64,000 bases of DNA, taken from the NCBI GenBank assembly GCA_949285905.1, contig CASDZV010000041.1, positions 1 through 64,000 of the forward strand, read 5' to 3'. The notes under the pieces are model-generated. The model was given only the letters and a program-made list of their open reading frames with translations. It was not told where the DNA came from and did no database searches. Shown here piece after piece: positions 31,563 to 39,592 of the stretch. Made by a program: the position numbers and the translations under genes. The DNA comes from an uncultured Spirochaetales bacterium (GTDB lineage Bacteria; Spirochaetota; Spirochaetia; Sphaerochaetales; Sphaerochaetaceae). Positions within the stretch are counted from its first letter, which is position 1; every line of letters begins with the position of its first letter.

Positions 31563-33308
31563 ATGGCAGCATCCTATGAAGTAACAGCAACGAGAAAAAG
31601 ACCGCAGGATTTCGAGAATCTTGTCGGCCAGGATTTCGTTGTCTCTACACTTGAAAATGCAATCAAGGAAAACCGCATCGCCCATGCATACCTCTTCTCA
31701 GGCCCCAGAGGCGTCGGCAAGACAAGCTCTGCAAGACTTCTTGCAAAGGCTCTGAACTGCGAACATGGCCCGACTCCGCATCCTTGCGGTGAATGCGATT
31801 CCTGCAAAGCCATCACCCAGGGAAAAGCTGTCGACGTAATTGAAATAGATGGTGCCTCAAACACCAGCGTCAACGATATCAGGGCCATTAAAGAGGAAGT
31901 TCTATATCCTCCACAGTCTTCAAGATATAAGATTTATATCATAGATGAGGTCCATATGCTCTCAACATCTGCTTTCAATGCACTGTTGAAGACTATCGAG
32001 GAACCTCCTGAGTACATCATCTTCATCTTCGCGACAACAGAGCTTCAGAAAGTCCCTGCAACAATACGCTCTCGCTGTCAGCAGTTCCGCTTTCATCTCA
32101 TAGGGCAGGAGCTCATTACAAAATGCCTGAGGAGCGCTGCTGAGGATCTGAATATCGAAGCAGATGATGATGCCCTGTTCTGGATCGCCAGAGAGTCCAC
32201 CGGATCGATGCGCGATGCTTATACGCTTTTCGATCAGGTCGCAGCTTTTTCCGGGACACACATAACGCTGCAGAAAATCAGGGAAAAGCTGTCTATTGCA
32301 GGATTCGCTGCTGTCTCAGACATTATCCGCAAAGCTCTGACAAACAATTCAAAAGAAGCTATTGAAGCTGTCTCAGAGCTCTTTGAAAGCGGAGTTTCTG
32401 CTGATCAGATCATAAAAGACACCGCAGATTTCTTCCGTACCCTGATGCTGTACAAAGCAGGAATCAGACGGCAGGATCTTCTTGGTGCGCCTCTCTCAGA
32501 TATTCCTTCGGACATCATATCGATGCTATCCGGAGAACAGATTGAAGCTGCCCTGAAAGCGTTCATGACACTTTACAGAGATGTGCGCTATTCCCTCTCT
32601 CCCCGCTTTGAAATCGAGCTTATGATCATGCGTCTTTCCGCACTTCCTTTCCTTGTATCCCCAGATGCTCTCGTAAAGAAACTGGAGGATATGAAGAAAG
32701 GAATCGCAGATGGCAGCATTGTAGTGAAAGCGCCGAAGAAGATTGTCACGATTGAAGCGGAAACTGTCAGATCAGAAAATCAGCAGAAACCTCCAGCAGA
32801 GGCAGAATCCGACAAGGAAAAAGCAGAAGAGCCTTGCGAAGCCGAAGAGGAGGAAATGCCACCTTCGGAAGAACCCTTCCGTCTGACACTCAATGACCTT
32901 GGTGCTGTTGCAGAAGCTCTCAGGAAGATGGGGAAAACATCTGCAGCAAGATACATAACCTCTGTTGAGAAGATTGATGAAGATAACGGTGTCTTTACAT
33001 TAACAACATCTAAAGCGCTGGCATATAACACATTGAAAAATGATGAGAGAAACCTCAGTTCAGCTATTGCTTCAGCATTTGGGGAAAATCCTGTAATAAA
33101 ACTCCGGCTTGAGAGAAGAGAAAGCGAGGATTCCTCATTTTCACCGCAAATGAAGGAACTGAAAGCTATCTTCGGCGGGAATTTAATCAGAACAAATGCC
33201 GCAGAAGAAAAAGAAGAAGGAGAAGTAGAGAGCTATGCCATTAAACATGAACCCGTTCGAACTGATGAAGACAATGGGCTCTATACAGAGCCAGATGAAG
33301 ACAATTAA
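31563..33308 (+). CDS. dnaX: DNA polymerase III gamma/tau subunit
   Basis: A 581-residue clamp-loader subunit. Walker A is GPRGVGKTSSARLLAKALNC, followed by the zinc module (CEHGPTPHPCGECDSC), Walker B IYIIDEVHML and the SRC arginine-finger segment (TIRSRCQQFRF). An acidic linker (about residues 400-440) precedes the C-terminal tau-like part. It loads the beta clamp (DnaN, also in this window). The ATG has a strong CGGAGGAAG site. The last 74 bp overlap the ybaB gene in another frame. I saw no clear slippery site for a short gamma form. Confidence 0.95.
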   Translation: MAASYEVTATRKRPQDFENLVGQDFVVSTLENAIKENRIAHAYLFSGPRGVGKTSSARLLAKALNCEHGPTPHPCGECDSCKAITQGKAVDVIEIDGASNTSVNDIRAIKEEVLYPPQSSRYKIYIIDEVHMLSTSAFNALLKTIEEPPEYIIFIFATTELQKVPATIRSRCQQFRFHLIGQELITKCLRSAAEDLNIEADDDALFWIARESTGSMRDAYTLFDQVAAFSGTHITLQKIREKLSIAGFAAVSDIIRKALTNNSKEAIEAVSELFESGVSADQIIKDTADFFRTLMLYKAGIRRQDLLGAPLSDIPSDIISMLSGEQIEAALKAFMTLYRDVRYSLSPRFEIELMIMRLSALPFLVSPDALVKKLEDMKKGIADGSIVVKAPKKIVTIEAETVRSENQQKPPAEAESDKEKAEEPCEAEEEEMPPSEEPFRLTLNDLGAVAEALRKMGKTSAARYITSVEKIDEDNGVFTLTTSKALAYNTLKNDERNLSSAIASAFGENPVIKLRLERRESEDSSFSPQMKELKAIFGGNLIRTNAAEEKEEGEVESYAIKHEPVRTDEDNGLYTEPDEDN

Positions 33309-33546
33309 GGACGAACTCGCAAAACTAACTGTTACTGGCACATCTGGAGCGGGGCTCGTCGAGGCGACTGTGAATGGTGAATTCACATTGCAGAAGCTGA
33401 CAATCTCTGACGCAGCTCTTGCCATGAATGATAAAAACACACTTGAAGTGCTCATAACCTCTGCTGTAAATGATGCTGTAAGCAAAGCAAAAGAGGCAAC
33501 TGAAGCAAAATCCAGAGAGATTCTGCAGAATATCGAGAGACACTGA
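33235..33546 (+). CDS. YbaB/EbfC nucleoid-associated protein
   Basis: A 103-residue protein of the YbaB/EbfC family: MNPFELMKTMGSIQSQMKTIKDELAKLTVTGTSGAGLVEATVNGEF is the family pattern (gaG-V-v-vnG). It binds DNA as a dimer. It lies between dnaX and recR as in many bacteria. The start at 33235 is preceded by AAGGAGAAG at a long distance; an ATG four codons later lacks any site. Its 74-bp overlap with dnaX is unusually long. Confidence 0.9.
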   Translation: MPLNMNPFELMKTMGSIQSQMKTIKDELAKLTVTGTSGAGLVEATVNGEFTLQKLTISDAALAMNDKNTLEVLITSAVNDAVSKAKEATEAKSREILQNIERH

Positions 33547-34133
33547 TGGAAGCGCTGGACGAATTACAGGCACTGATAAAAAAACTGCCAGGGATGGGGG
33601 AGAAATCAGCACTCAGGCTCTCCTACCATCTGATAAAAACCGATGAGAGCTACAACAAGGCGCTCGGCAATGCTATTGCTTCAATCAAAGAGAAAATACA
33701 TCCCTGCCCTATATGCGGATGCTACACAGAGCACGAAACATGTATTTACTGCTCTGATCCATCGAGAGACAGATCGCTTCTTTGCATCGTCGAGGAGCCG
33801 CAGGATGTCCTGTCAATCGCCTCGTCAGGTGCTTATAACGGGCTTTTCCACGTACTTGGCGGAGCTATCAATCCACTGGGAGGTGTCGGCCCGGACAGTC
33901 TGTCATTCCCACAGCTTGTCAAACGTATCGATGAAGGAGACTTCAAAGAAATCATCATAGCTACAAACCCGACAGAGGAAGGCGACACTACAGCTCTATA
34001 CATAAGACACATTCTGCAGGATAGGAACCTCCAGCTTTCACGCCTTGCTTCGGGTCTTCCAATAGGAGGAGATCTCGGCTATGCAGACAAACTCACCCTG
34101 CTACGCTCACTAAGAGGACGTGTGCGATTCTGA
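33546..34133 (+). CDS. recR: Recombination protein RecR
   Basis: A 195-residue RecR of standard length. The helix-hairpin-helix (KLPGMGEKSALRLSYHL) is followed by the four-cysteine zinc finger CPICGCYTEHETCIYC and the Toprim domain (LCIVEEPQDVLSIASSGAYNGLFHVLGG). It acts with RecF and RecO in gap repair. The start codon shares its A with the TGA of ybaB. The end overlaps the convergent permease gene by 24 bp. Confidence 0.96.
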   Translation: MEALDELQALIKKLPGMGEKSALRLSYHLIKTDESYNKALGNAIASIKEKIHPCPICGCYTEHETCIYCSDPSRDRSLLCIVEEPQDVLSIASSGAYNGLFHVLGGAINPLGGVGPDSLSFPQLVKRIDEGDFKEIIIATNPTEEGDTTALYIRHILQDRNLQLSRLASGLPIGGDLGYADKLTLLRSLRGRVRF

Positions 34134-34877
34134 GAAAGAAAGCGCGATAAGCTCCAAAGCTGTGCCGATGAGCAGCAATGCACCGCCTGGGAAGATTATC
34201 ATCCAGGGAGCGCTCAGCAGTACCGGCCGGGCCTCTGCGAGTATGGATCCAAGAGAAGGAAGAGAAACAGGAAGGCCGCAGCCGAGATAAGAAAGCGTCG
34301 ACTCAGCAATCACTGAAGAAAGGAAGACGGATACACACTGCAATGCAAGATACGGTATGACATGCGGAAGCACTGCCGAGAAGAAGATTCTGCTGTGACG
34401 GGCTCCGATAGCACGTTCGGATTCAATAAAGGCCTCTCCTATTATGCTCGCTGTCCTGGAATATGCTGTACGTGATATATCTGCAATATGCCCCAGAGAA
34501 ATCGCGATTGCAAGTTTCATCACCCCAGGCCCTGATAGCGAAGCAAGAAAAAGCGCCATCACAATAGAAGGAACTGCTTTCAGGGAATCAGAAACAGATA
34601 GCAATATCTCTCGCGGGAAATGCTGCAATGTATAAAGGTATGAAAGAACAACACCTGCGGTAAAAGAGAAGGCGACAGAGACAGCAGCCACAGCGACAGA
34701 CATGCCGACACCGCCTGCAACACGCGCGAAAAGATCTCTCCCCAGTGTATCTGTACCAAAGAAGGCTTCCGACGAAGGCGCTTCAAGTCTGTGTGATGTG
34801 TCAACATTTCCCCCTCCTCCGAAGAGGATGGCGAATGCGATCAGTAAAGCGATAATAGCAAAACCTGCCTGTTTCAT
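34110..34877 (-). CDS. Oligopeptide-type ABC permease (DppC-like)
   Basis: A 255-residue membrane protein with five to six helices. It has the DppC hallmark GTDTLGRDLFARVAGG near the N-terminus and an EAA loop (ESERAIGARHSRIFFSAVLPHV). It is co-translated with the DppB-like gene (ATGA overlap). No DppD/DppF ATPase gene follows; the next gene, recR, is convergent. With a pectin-type GH4 gene at the head of the operon, an oligosaccharide rather than a peptide may be carried. Confidence 0.88.
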   Translation of the reverse strand: MKQAGFAIIALLIAFAILFGGGGNVDTSHRLEAPSSEAFFGTDTLGRDLFARVAGGVGMSVAVAAVSVAFSFTAGVVLSYLYTLQHFPREILLSVSDSLKAVPSIVMALFLASLSGPGVMKLAIAISLGHIADISRTAYSRTASIIGEAFIESERAIGARHSRIFFSAVLPHVIPYLALQCVSVFLSSVIAESTLSYLGCGLPVSLPSLGSILAEARPVLLSAPWMIIFPGGALLLIGTALELIALSFSESHTSS

Positions 34878-35812
34878 CTTCTATACCTTATCCTTGGATC
34901 CAGCAGAAGAGACAACAGCTCTGCGGCAACAGAAAAAAGCGAAATAACAAGTGCTATGAGCATCAGGAGGATACCAGAGAGCATCACATCACGACTCAGA
35001 GATGCACTTACAAGCAGAGAGCCAAGACCAGGGAGAGCAAAGACGGACTCCACAGCGGCAGACCCTCCTATAAAAGCAGCTGCTGATTCACCTGTCATCA
35101 TAAAAAGAACAGGAAGAGATGGCTTTGTGGCACTCTTCACCGCCACCTGCCACTCTTTCATCCCAAGATCCACAGGAACCCTTGAAAATGCTTTCTTCAT
35201 ATTTTCCCTGAGAGAACTCCTGAAGACTATCAGCAGAAGAGTGGAGTGAAGCAGAGCCAATGCAAGAGAAGGCAGGAAAACGGAACCAAGATGCAGAAAG
35301 AGCCCTTTACTTAATGGCACATACCCTGCAACAGGAAAAAGATTGAGAACAACGGAGAAAATGATGACAAGAAACAGCGATGTAAGAAACACAGGAGATG
35401 ACATTACCAGTACCGCATAAACAGTAGCGACAGAACTTCTCAGCGTGTGTTCTTTAAGCGTTATATATGACAGAGGAAGCGCAATTGACAGCGACAGAAC
35501 GAGTGCGAGAACAGAAACAGACAGCGTTACAGGAAACCGTGACGCGATAACAGTGAATATATCCTGCCCGCCAGCTGTAAGCCCCCAGTTCCCTGAAAAG
35601 AAAGACAAAAGAAATCTGATGTAGCGTGTTATCCAGGCATCATTGATTCCCATGGCTTCCCTGTAAGCCTCAATCTCCTCTGCAGCAGCATCTTCGGAGA
35701 GAATATAAGCAGAGCTGTCCCCCTGAGAAAACGAGATGGATATGAAGACAAGGAGAGAGACGATAAGCATCGTCAGCGGTATTGTGATAATCCTTCTCCA
35801 GATCTGTTTCAT
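34874..35812 (-). CDS. Oligopeptide-type ABC permease (DppB-like)
   Basis: A 312-residue membrane protein that begins MKQIWRRIITIPLTMLIVSLLVFISISFSQGD and carries the GLTAGG and PVFLTSLFLVIIFSVVLNLFPVAGY segments of DppB-type permeases. Its EAA-like loop is RVPVDLGMKEWQVAVKSATKPSLPVL. The frame is open upstream to 35965 but that part overlaps the binding-protein gene; the ATG at 35812, six bases past the upstream stop, is the likely start. It forms the channel with the DppC-like protein. Confidence 0.87.
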   Translation of the reverse strand: MKQIWRRIITIPLTMLIVSLLVFISISFSQGDSSAYILSEDAAAEEIEAYREAMGINDAWITRYIRFLLSFFSGNWGLTAGGQDIFTVIASRFPVTLSVSVLALVLSLSIALPLSYITLKEHTLRSSVATVYAVLVMSSPVFLTSLFLVIIFSVVLNLFPVAGYVPLSKGLFLHLGSVFLPSLALALLHSTLLLIVFRSSLRENMKKAFSRVPVDLGMKEWQVAVKSATKPSLPVLFMMTGESAAAFIGGSAAVESVFALPGLGSLLVSASLSRDVMLSGILLMLIALVISLFSVAAELLSLLLDPRIRYRR

Positions 35813-35817
35813 CTCAA

Positions 35818-37305
35818 TTAATAATACTTCGTTGCGAAGCGGAAATGATAGCCATCTGTGAAATCTATTCCTTGAAGAGACGTAGAAGCTGCATAGACTG
35901 TGGAATAATGGCCTGGAACAATGACAGGAATATAATTCCAGAGCATTATCTGCACCTCTTCCCATCGTTCAGCAGCCTCATCAAGAGTCTTACAAGAGGC
36001 AAGGCCAGCAAGCAAGGCAGAAGATGCGGTGTCATCAAAGCCCCCGGGGGAAGACGAATGAAGATAATTCTTCTCTAAAGGCAATGCGACTTTTGATGTT
36101 GCAGAGATGTAGATATCCCATTCTTCAGGATCCTTCCTTTTCTCAATGAATGCAGCCCAGTCAAGAATGACCAGTTCTGTCTTCACACCTTCTTCCTCGA
36201 GCTCAGAAGATAAAGCAATAGCGATTTTATCTAAATTGGAAAGATTTGAAGAAAGGATACGCACAGTACTCCCATCATAAGACGATGAGAGATATTCCCT
36301 TCCTTTCTCCTTGTTGATTTTTCCATAGGGATCCAGGGAAGAATCAACACTCCATACACCAGGCGAGTCCATGTAATCTGAATGCAGAGAATAGCCATAG
36401 TCACCATAACAGGCTTTCATGAGCGCATCGCGATCTGCGATGAGAGAGACCGCCTTACGGAAATCCTGATTCCGCGATATGCCTGCCTTCTTGTTCATCA
36501 CAAGAACAATTGATCCGGTCTCCTCCCCTTGATAGAGTTTCACATTTTCATTCTGGCTGAGCGAGGGGATATCATCGGAGGAGACAGTGTCAATGAAATC
36601 GTAAAGCCCGCTTTCAAGACCTAGACGGCGCGTGACGGAATCGGACACAAAATTATAGCGGATTTCTTTTATTGAAGGCTTTTCACGCCAGTAATCATCA
36701 AAAAGCTCAAGCAAGATGTAAGAACCTGAGAAATACTCGCTGATACGATAAGGTCCCGTTCCAGGTGCATCAAGAAGCAGTCCATTCGGTGAAAGATTGC
36801 CTAGAGATGATTCAGGGAATATTATCGCAGGATTCGGCGACGTTGCCATCATTACAGGCAGAAGCGCCAGAGACGATGTGCTGTTTATAACGACATTGCC
36901 ATCCTCTTCACAGAAACGGGCCTCTTTTGTTATCTCACGGGCATTGCCATAGAGAGAAAGCCATCTGTTGAGCGATGCGACGACGTCACCTGCCTCAAGA
37001 AGTGTTCCATCATGGAAAACAACGCCTTCCTTCAAAGAGATAATCAGTGTTGTGCCTTCATCTCTCAGCTCATAACTTTCCGCAAGGGATGGAACAATCT
37101 CCCCATCACTATTCTGCTCAAACAGACGTTCATAGACATTTCCGACAAGAATATTACGCCCCGAAAGAGATGGATTGACCATTACATCGAGAACAGGAGG
37201 TTCCTGTGCCACTGCAATATTCAGAGCACCCCCCTCTTCCTCTTTGCAGGATGGGATTATAATCAGAAGAAGTGAGAGAAAGAGAAGAGCGTGTTTTTTC
37301 AGCAT
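35818..37305 (-). CDS. ABC substrate-binding lipoprotein, family 5
   Basis: A 495-residue binding protein of the oligopeptide/nickel type. The lipoprotein signal is MLKKHALLFLSLLLIIIPSC (Cys20). Family motifs follow: EPPVLDVMVNPSLSGRNILVGNVYERLFEQNSDGEIVPSLAESYE, and later SLKEGVVFHDGTLLEAGDVVASL. Its ATG overlaps the TGA of the GH4 gene by one base, so the hydrolase and the importer are translated together. Some family 5 proteins bind oligosaccharides, which would suit this setting. Confidence 0.9.
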   Translation of the reverse strand: MLKKHALLFLSLLLIIIPSCKEEEGGALNIAVAQEPPVLDVMVNPSLSGRNILVGNVYERLFEQNSDGEIVPSLAESYELRDEGTTLIISLKEGVVFHDGTLLEAGDVVASLNRWLSLYGNAREITKEARFCEEDGNVVINSTSSLALLPVMMATSPNPAIIFPESSLGNLSPNGLLLDAPGTGPYRISEYFSGSYILLELFDDYWREKPSIKEIRYNFVSDSVTRRLGLESGLYDFIDTVSSDDIPSLSQNENVKLYQGEETGSIVLVMNKKAGISRNQDFRKAVSLIADRDALMKACYGDYGYSLHSDYMDSPGVWSVDSSLDPYGKINKEKGREYLSSSYDGSTVRILSSNLSNLDKIAIALSSELEEEGVKTELVILDWAAFIEKRKDPEEWDIYISATSKVALPLEKNYLHSSSPGGFDDTASSALLAGLASCKTLDEAAERWEEVQIMLWNYIPVIVPGHYSTVYAASTSLQGIDFTDGYHFRFATKYY

Positions 37306-38648
37306 CAGTACCTCAATGTGCAGTATTCGAGCATTTCGCTGAAAAGTTTATGTGCGTCATCGATAGAAATATTAACCAGCGGATCCGAGACAAATGCCTC
37401 AAAAAGAAGCTCTGTATCACCTTCACAGACGGCAGAGAGTATCATGTCCTGCTCTTTTTCCACTCTTTGGATCATTGTCTGGATTGAAACAGAAGGAGGT
37501 GTTGAAACCAGAGGAACAATGGAGTTCTCAGTAATATAACCATTGCTTTCCACGATATGCCCATTACCGATATACCCCACCTGTCCGGAATTCGGTATAT
37601 TCACATTTGTCTTCAGAGTACGCTCTCCGGCAAGGGAGAGAAGGATATCCACTCCTTCTTCATCAGAGGATCTGGCTATAAGCTCCTCATCGCTGTATAT
37701 CTTCGCTTTCTTCCTTCTGTCCTCTTCTTCCCTGTATGAATAAGGCGTTCGTACAAAGCCATAGCGCCAGGCGCTTTGATCGCTGTTGAGAAAGAAAGGA
37801 ACAAACTCAGCAAGATGCCTGTCTCCGGCTGCTCCTAAAGTGCCGAAATCCTTCAGAAAACGAAGCGCAACAAGATGATCAGAATCAAACCATTTGCCCT
37901 CTTCTACTCTTTTCTTCGCTGTTTCTGTAAGATCCGGGAAAGCATCATCGCCAGCAGCAAGTGTTTTCAGATATGGTATCTGGTCCTCTCCTTTATAGAG
38001 AGCGCTGGTGATGAATGTAAAATGGTTCAGACCTGTGACATCCACTTCAATCTCTCTTCTGTCAGGCGTTGCGATACCAAGTCTTTGAGCCACTTTCCCA
38101 GCAATGAATGTCTCAAGGTGGAAAACTTCATGGCAGCAGCCGATTGCCTTTATTCCCGGAAATGCTTTGTAAAGTGCGGCTGTGCAGAGAGTCAGCGGAT
38201 TTGTATAGTTGATTACCCAAGCATCCGGACAGCAGGATTCTATCTTTCTGGCAAAGTCAAGGAAAAGAGGGATTGCGCGGCGCGCTCTCATGATACCGCC
38301 AGGTCCTGTAGTATCTCCTACAGACTGATGAATACCATACTTCTCAGGAAGCTCAAGATCATATTTCCTGATGCCAATAACACCAGGTTCAATAGCAATG
38401 ACAACGAAATCTGCCCCCTTGAGTCCCGCATCAATAGTGGGTGCAACAGAAGCAGAGAGCACATCGCTCTTTCCATTGATTGCAAAGATTCTGTCAGCAA
38501 CAGCTTTATTTCTCAGCGCTGCTTCTATGTCTATATCATAGAGAGCGACATCCGCTCCGATTTTATTCTGCAATGCAAGATCCTTGATGAACTGAATCGC
38601 CCAGAGTCTTGAGCCTCCTCCGATGATACAGATCCTGACACTCTTCAT
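37305..38648 (-). CDS. GH4 glycosidase, probable alpha-galacturonidase
   Basis: A 447-residue NAD- and metal-dependent family 4 glycosidase. The NAD site is ICIIGGGSRLWAIQFIKDL. The family INYTNPLTL segment and the metal-binding motif GCCHEVFH are present, followed by GLNHFTFI. The four-residue metal motif correlates with substrate: CHEV has been linked to alpha-galacturonidases, CHSV to alpha-glucosidases and galactosidases. This suits the polygalacturonase, KduD and KdgK genes. It is the first gene of the importer operon and has a strong AAGGGGAG site. Cytoplasmic. The substrate assignment is inference from the motif and neighbours. Confidence 0.82.
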   Translation of the reverse strand: MKSVRICIIGGGSRLWAIQFIKDLALQNKIGADVALYDIDIEAALRNKAVADRIFAINGKSDVLSASVAPTIDAGLKGADFVVIAIEPGVIGIRKYDLELPEKYGIHQSVGDTTGPGGIMRARRAIPLFLDFARKIESCCPDAWVINYTNPLTLCTAALYKAFPGIKAIGCCHEVFHLETFIAGKVAQRLGIATPDRREIEVDVTGLNHFTFITSALYKGEDQIPYLKTLAAGDDAFPDLTETAKKRVEEGKWFDSDHLVALRFLKDFGTLGAAGDRHLAEFVPFFLNSDQSAWRYGFVRTPYSYREEEDRRKKAKIYSDEELIARSSDEEGVDILLSLAGERTLKTNVNIPNSGQVGYIGNGHIVESNGYITENSIVPLVSTPPSVSIQTMIQRVEKEQDMILSAVCEGDTELLFEAFVSDPLVNISIDDAHKLFSEMLEYCTLRY

Positions 38649-38660
38649 ATACTCCCCTTT

Positions 38661-38686
38661 AAGAAAAGCCAGGTGTTACCCTGGCT
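38661..38686 (-). terminator. Terminator after kduD
   Basis: Minus strand stem AGCCAGG/CCTGGCT (38680-38686 with 38667-38673) followed by TTTCTT. It lies between kduD and the GH4 operon, so GH4 is either read through or has a promoter inside kduD. Confidence 0.7.
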
Positions 38687-38711
38687 CTTTTCTGCGTAAT
38701 TCTGATGACAA

Positions 38712-39497
38712 TTACTGTGGCTGCTTTCCGATGTAAGCAAGAATACCGCCATCGACATAAAGCACGTGTCCATTGACAAAGTTGGATGCATCTGATGCGA
38801 GGAATACTGCCGGTCCCTGAAGGTCCGATGTCTTTCCCCATCTGTGTGCAGGTGTCTTTGCAAGAATGAACTCGTTGAACGGATTTCCTGGCACTCTGAG
38901 AGGTGCTGTCTGTGGTGTCTCGATATAACCAGGTCCGATACCATTGCACTGGATATTATATTCGCCATACTCGGAAGCAATGTTTCTTGTAAGCATCTTG
39001 AGACCACCTTTTGCTGCAGCATATGCGCTGACTGTCTCTCTTCCGAGTTCTGACATCATTGAGCAGATGTTGATGATCTTGCCGTGTCCCTGCTTGATCA
39101 TGCCAGGAATAACAGCCTTTGATACGATAAATGGTCCGTTGAGATCGATATCAATAACCTTGCGGAAATCTGCAGCACTCATCTCAACCATCGGGATTCT
39201 CTTGATGATACCTGCATTGTTGACAAGGATATCAATTTTGCCCAGATCCTTGATGATCTGCTCTGTCGTTGCCTGTACCTGTTCCTCATTGGTAACATCG
39301 CAGACATATCCCTTGGCGTCGATGCCGCTTTCCTTGTAGGAAGCCAGACCTTTGTCGACCAGTTCCTGATTGATATCATTAAATGCAATTGCCGCACCAG
39401 CCTTGTGGAATGCTGTTGCAATAGCAAATCCGATTCCATAGGATGCACCGGTTACCCATGCAACTTTTCCTTCAAGGGAGAAATCCTTCATTTCCAT
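38712..39497 (-). CDS. kduD: 2-dehydro-3-deoxygluconate dehydrogenase (KduD-like SDR)
   Basis: A 261-residue short-chain dehydrogenase. The NAD site is VAWVTGASYGIGFAIA, with NNAG in ILVNNAGIIKR, the catalytic Ser in ICSMMSELGRETVSAYAAAKGG with Tyr-x-x-x-Lys, and the C-terminal HVLYVDGGILAYIGKQPQ. Close relatives are annotated as gluconate 5-dehydrogenase or KduD. With KDG kinase in the same genome and a shared operator, reduction of a 2,5-diketo acid to 2-keto-3-deoxygluconate in pectin use is the better guess. AGGAGG precedes the ATG. Confidence 0.85.
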   Translation of the reverse strand: MEMKDFSLEGKVAWVTGASYGIGFAIATAFHKAGAAIAFNDINQELVDKGLASYKESGIDAKGYVCDVTNEEQVQATTEQIIKDLGKIDILVNNAGIIKRIPMVEMSAADFRKVIDIDLNGPFIVSKAVIPGMIKQGHGKIINICSMMSELGRETVSAYAAAKGGLKMLTRNIASEYGEYNIQCNGIGPGYIETPQTAPLRVPGNPFNEFILAKTPAHRWGKTSDLQGPAVFLASDASNFVNGHVLYVDGGILAYIGKQPQ

Positions 39498-39530
39498 ACT
39501 ATGCCTCCTGTTTATATTGCAGACAAGGAA

Positions 39531-39559
39531 AGTCTACATCTCAATTTCCTGTCTTTCAA
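39531..39559 (-). promoter_or_regulatory. Promoter of kduD
   Basis: Minus strand: -35 TTGAAA (39554-39559), 17-bp spacer, -10 TAGACT (39531-39536). The KdgR-like palindrome begins five bases above the -35 box, as it does seven bases above that of kdgK. Confidence 0.6.
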
Positions 39560-39564
39560 GAAAA

Positions 39565-39583
39565 AACGGAACATTGTTCCATT
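39565..39583. promoter_or_regulatory. KdgR-like operator before kduD
   Basis: AACGGAACATTGTTCCATT contains the perfect odd palindrome GGAACA-T-TGTTCC. It matches the site between kdgK and eda in 15 of 19 positions when aligned directly, and better on the reverse strand. The same regulator probably acts on both. Confidence 0.6.
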
Positions 39584-39592
39584 TTCCCTATT

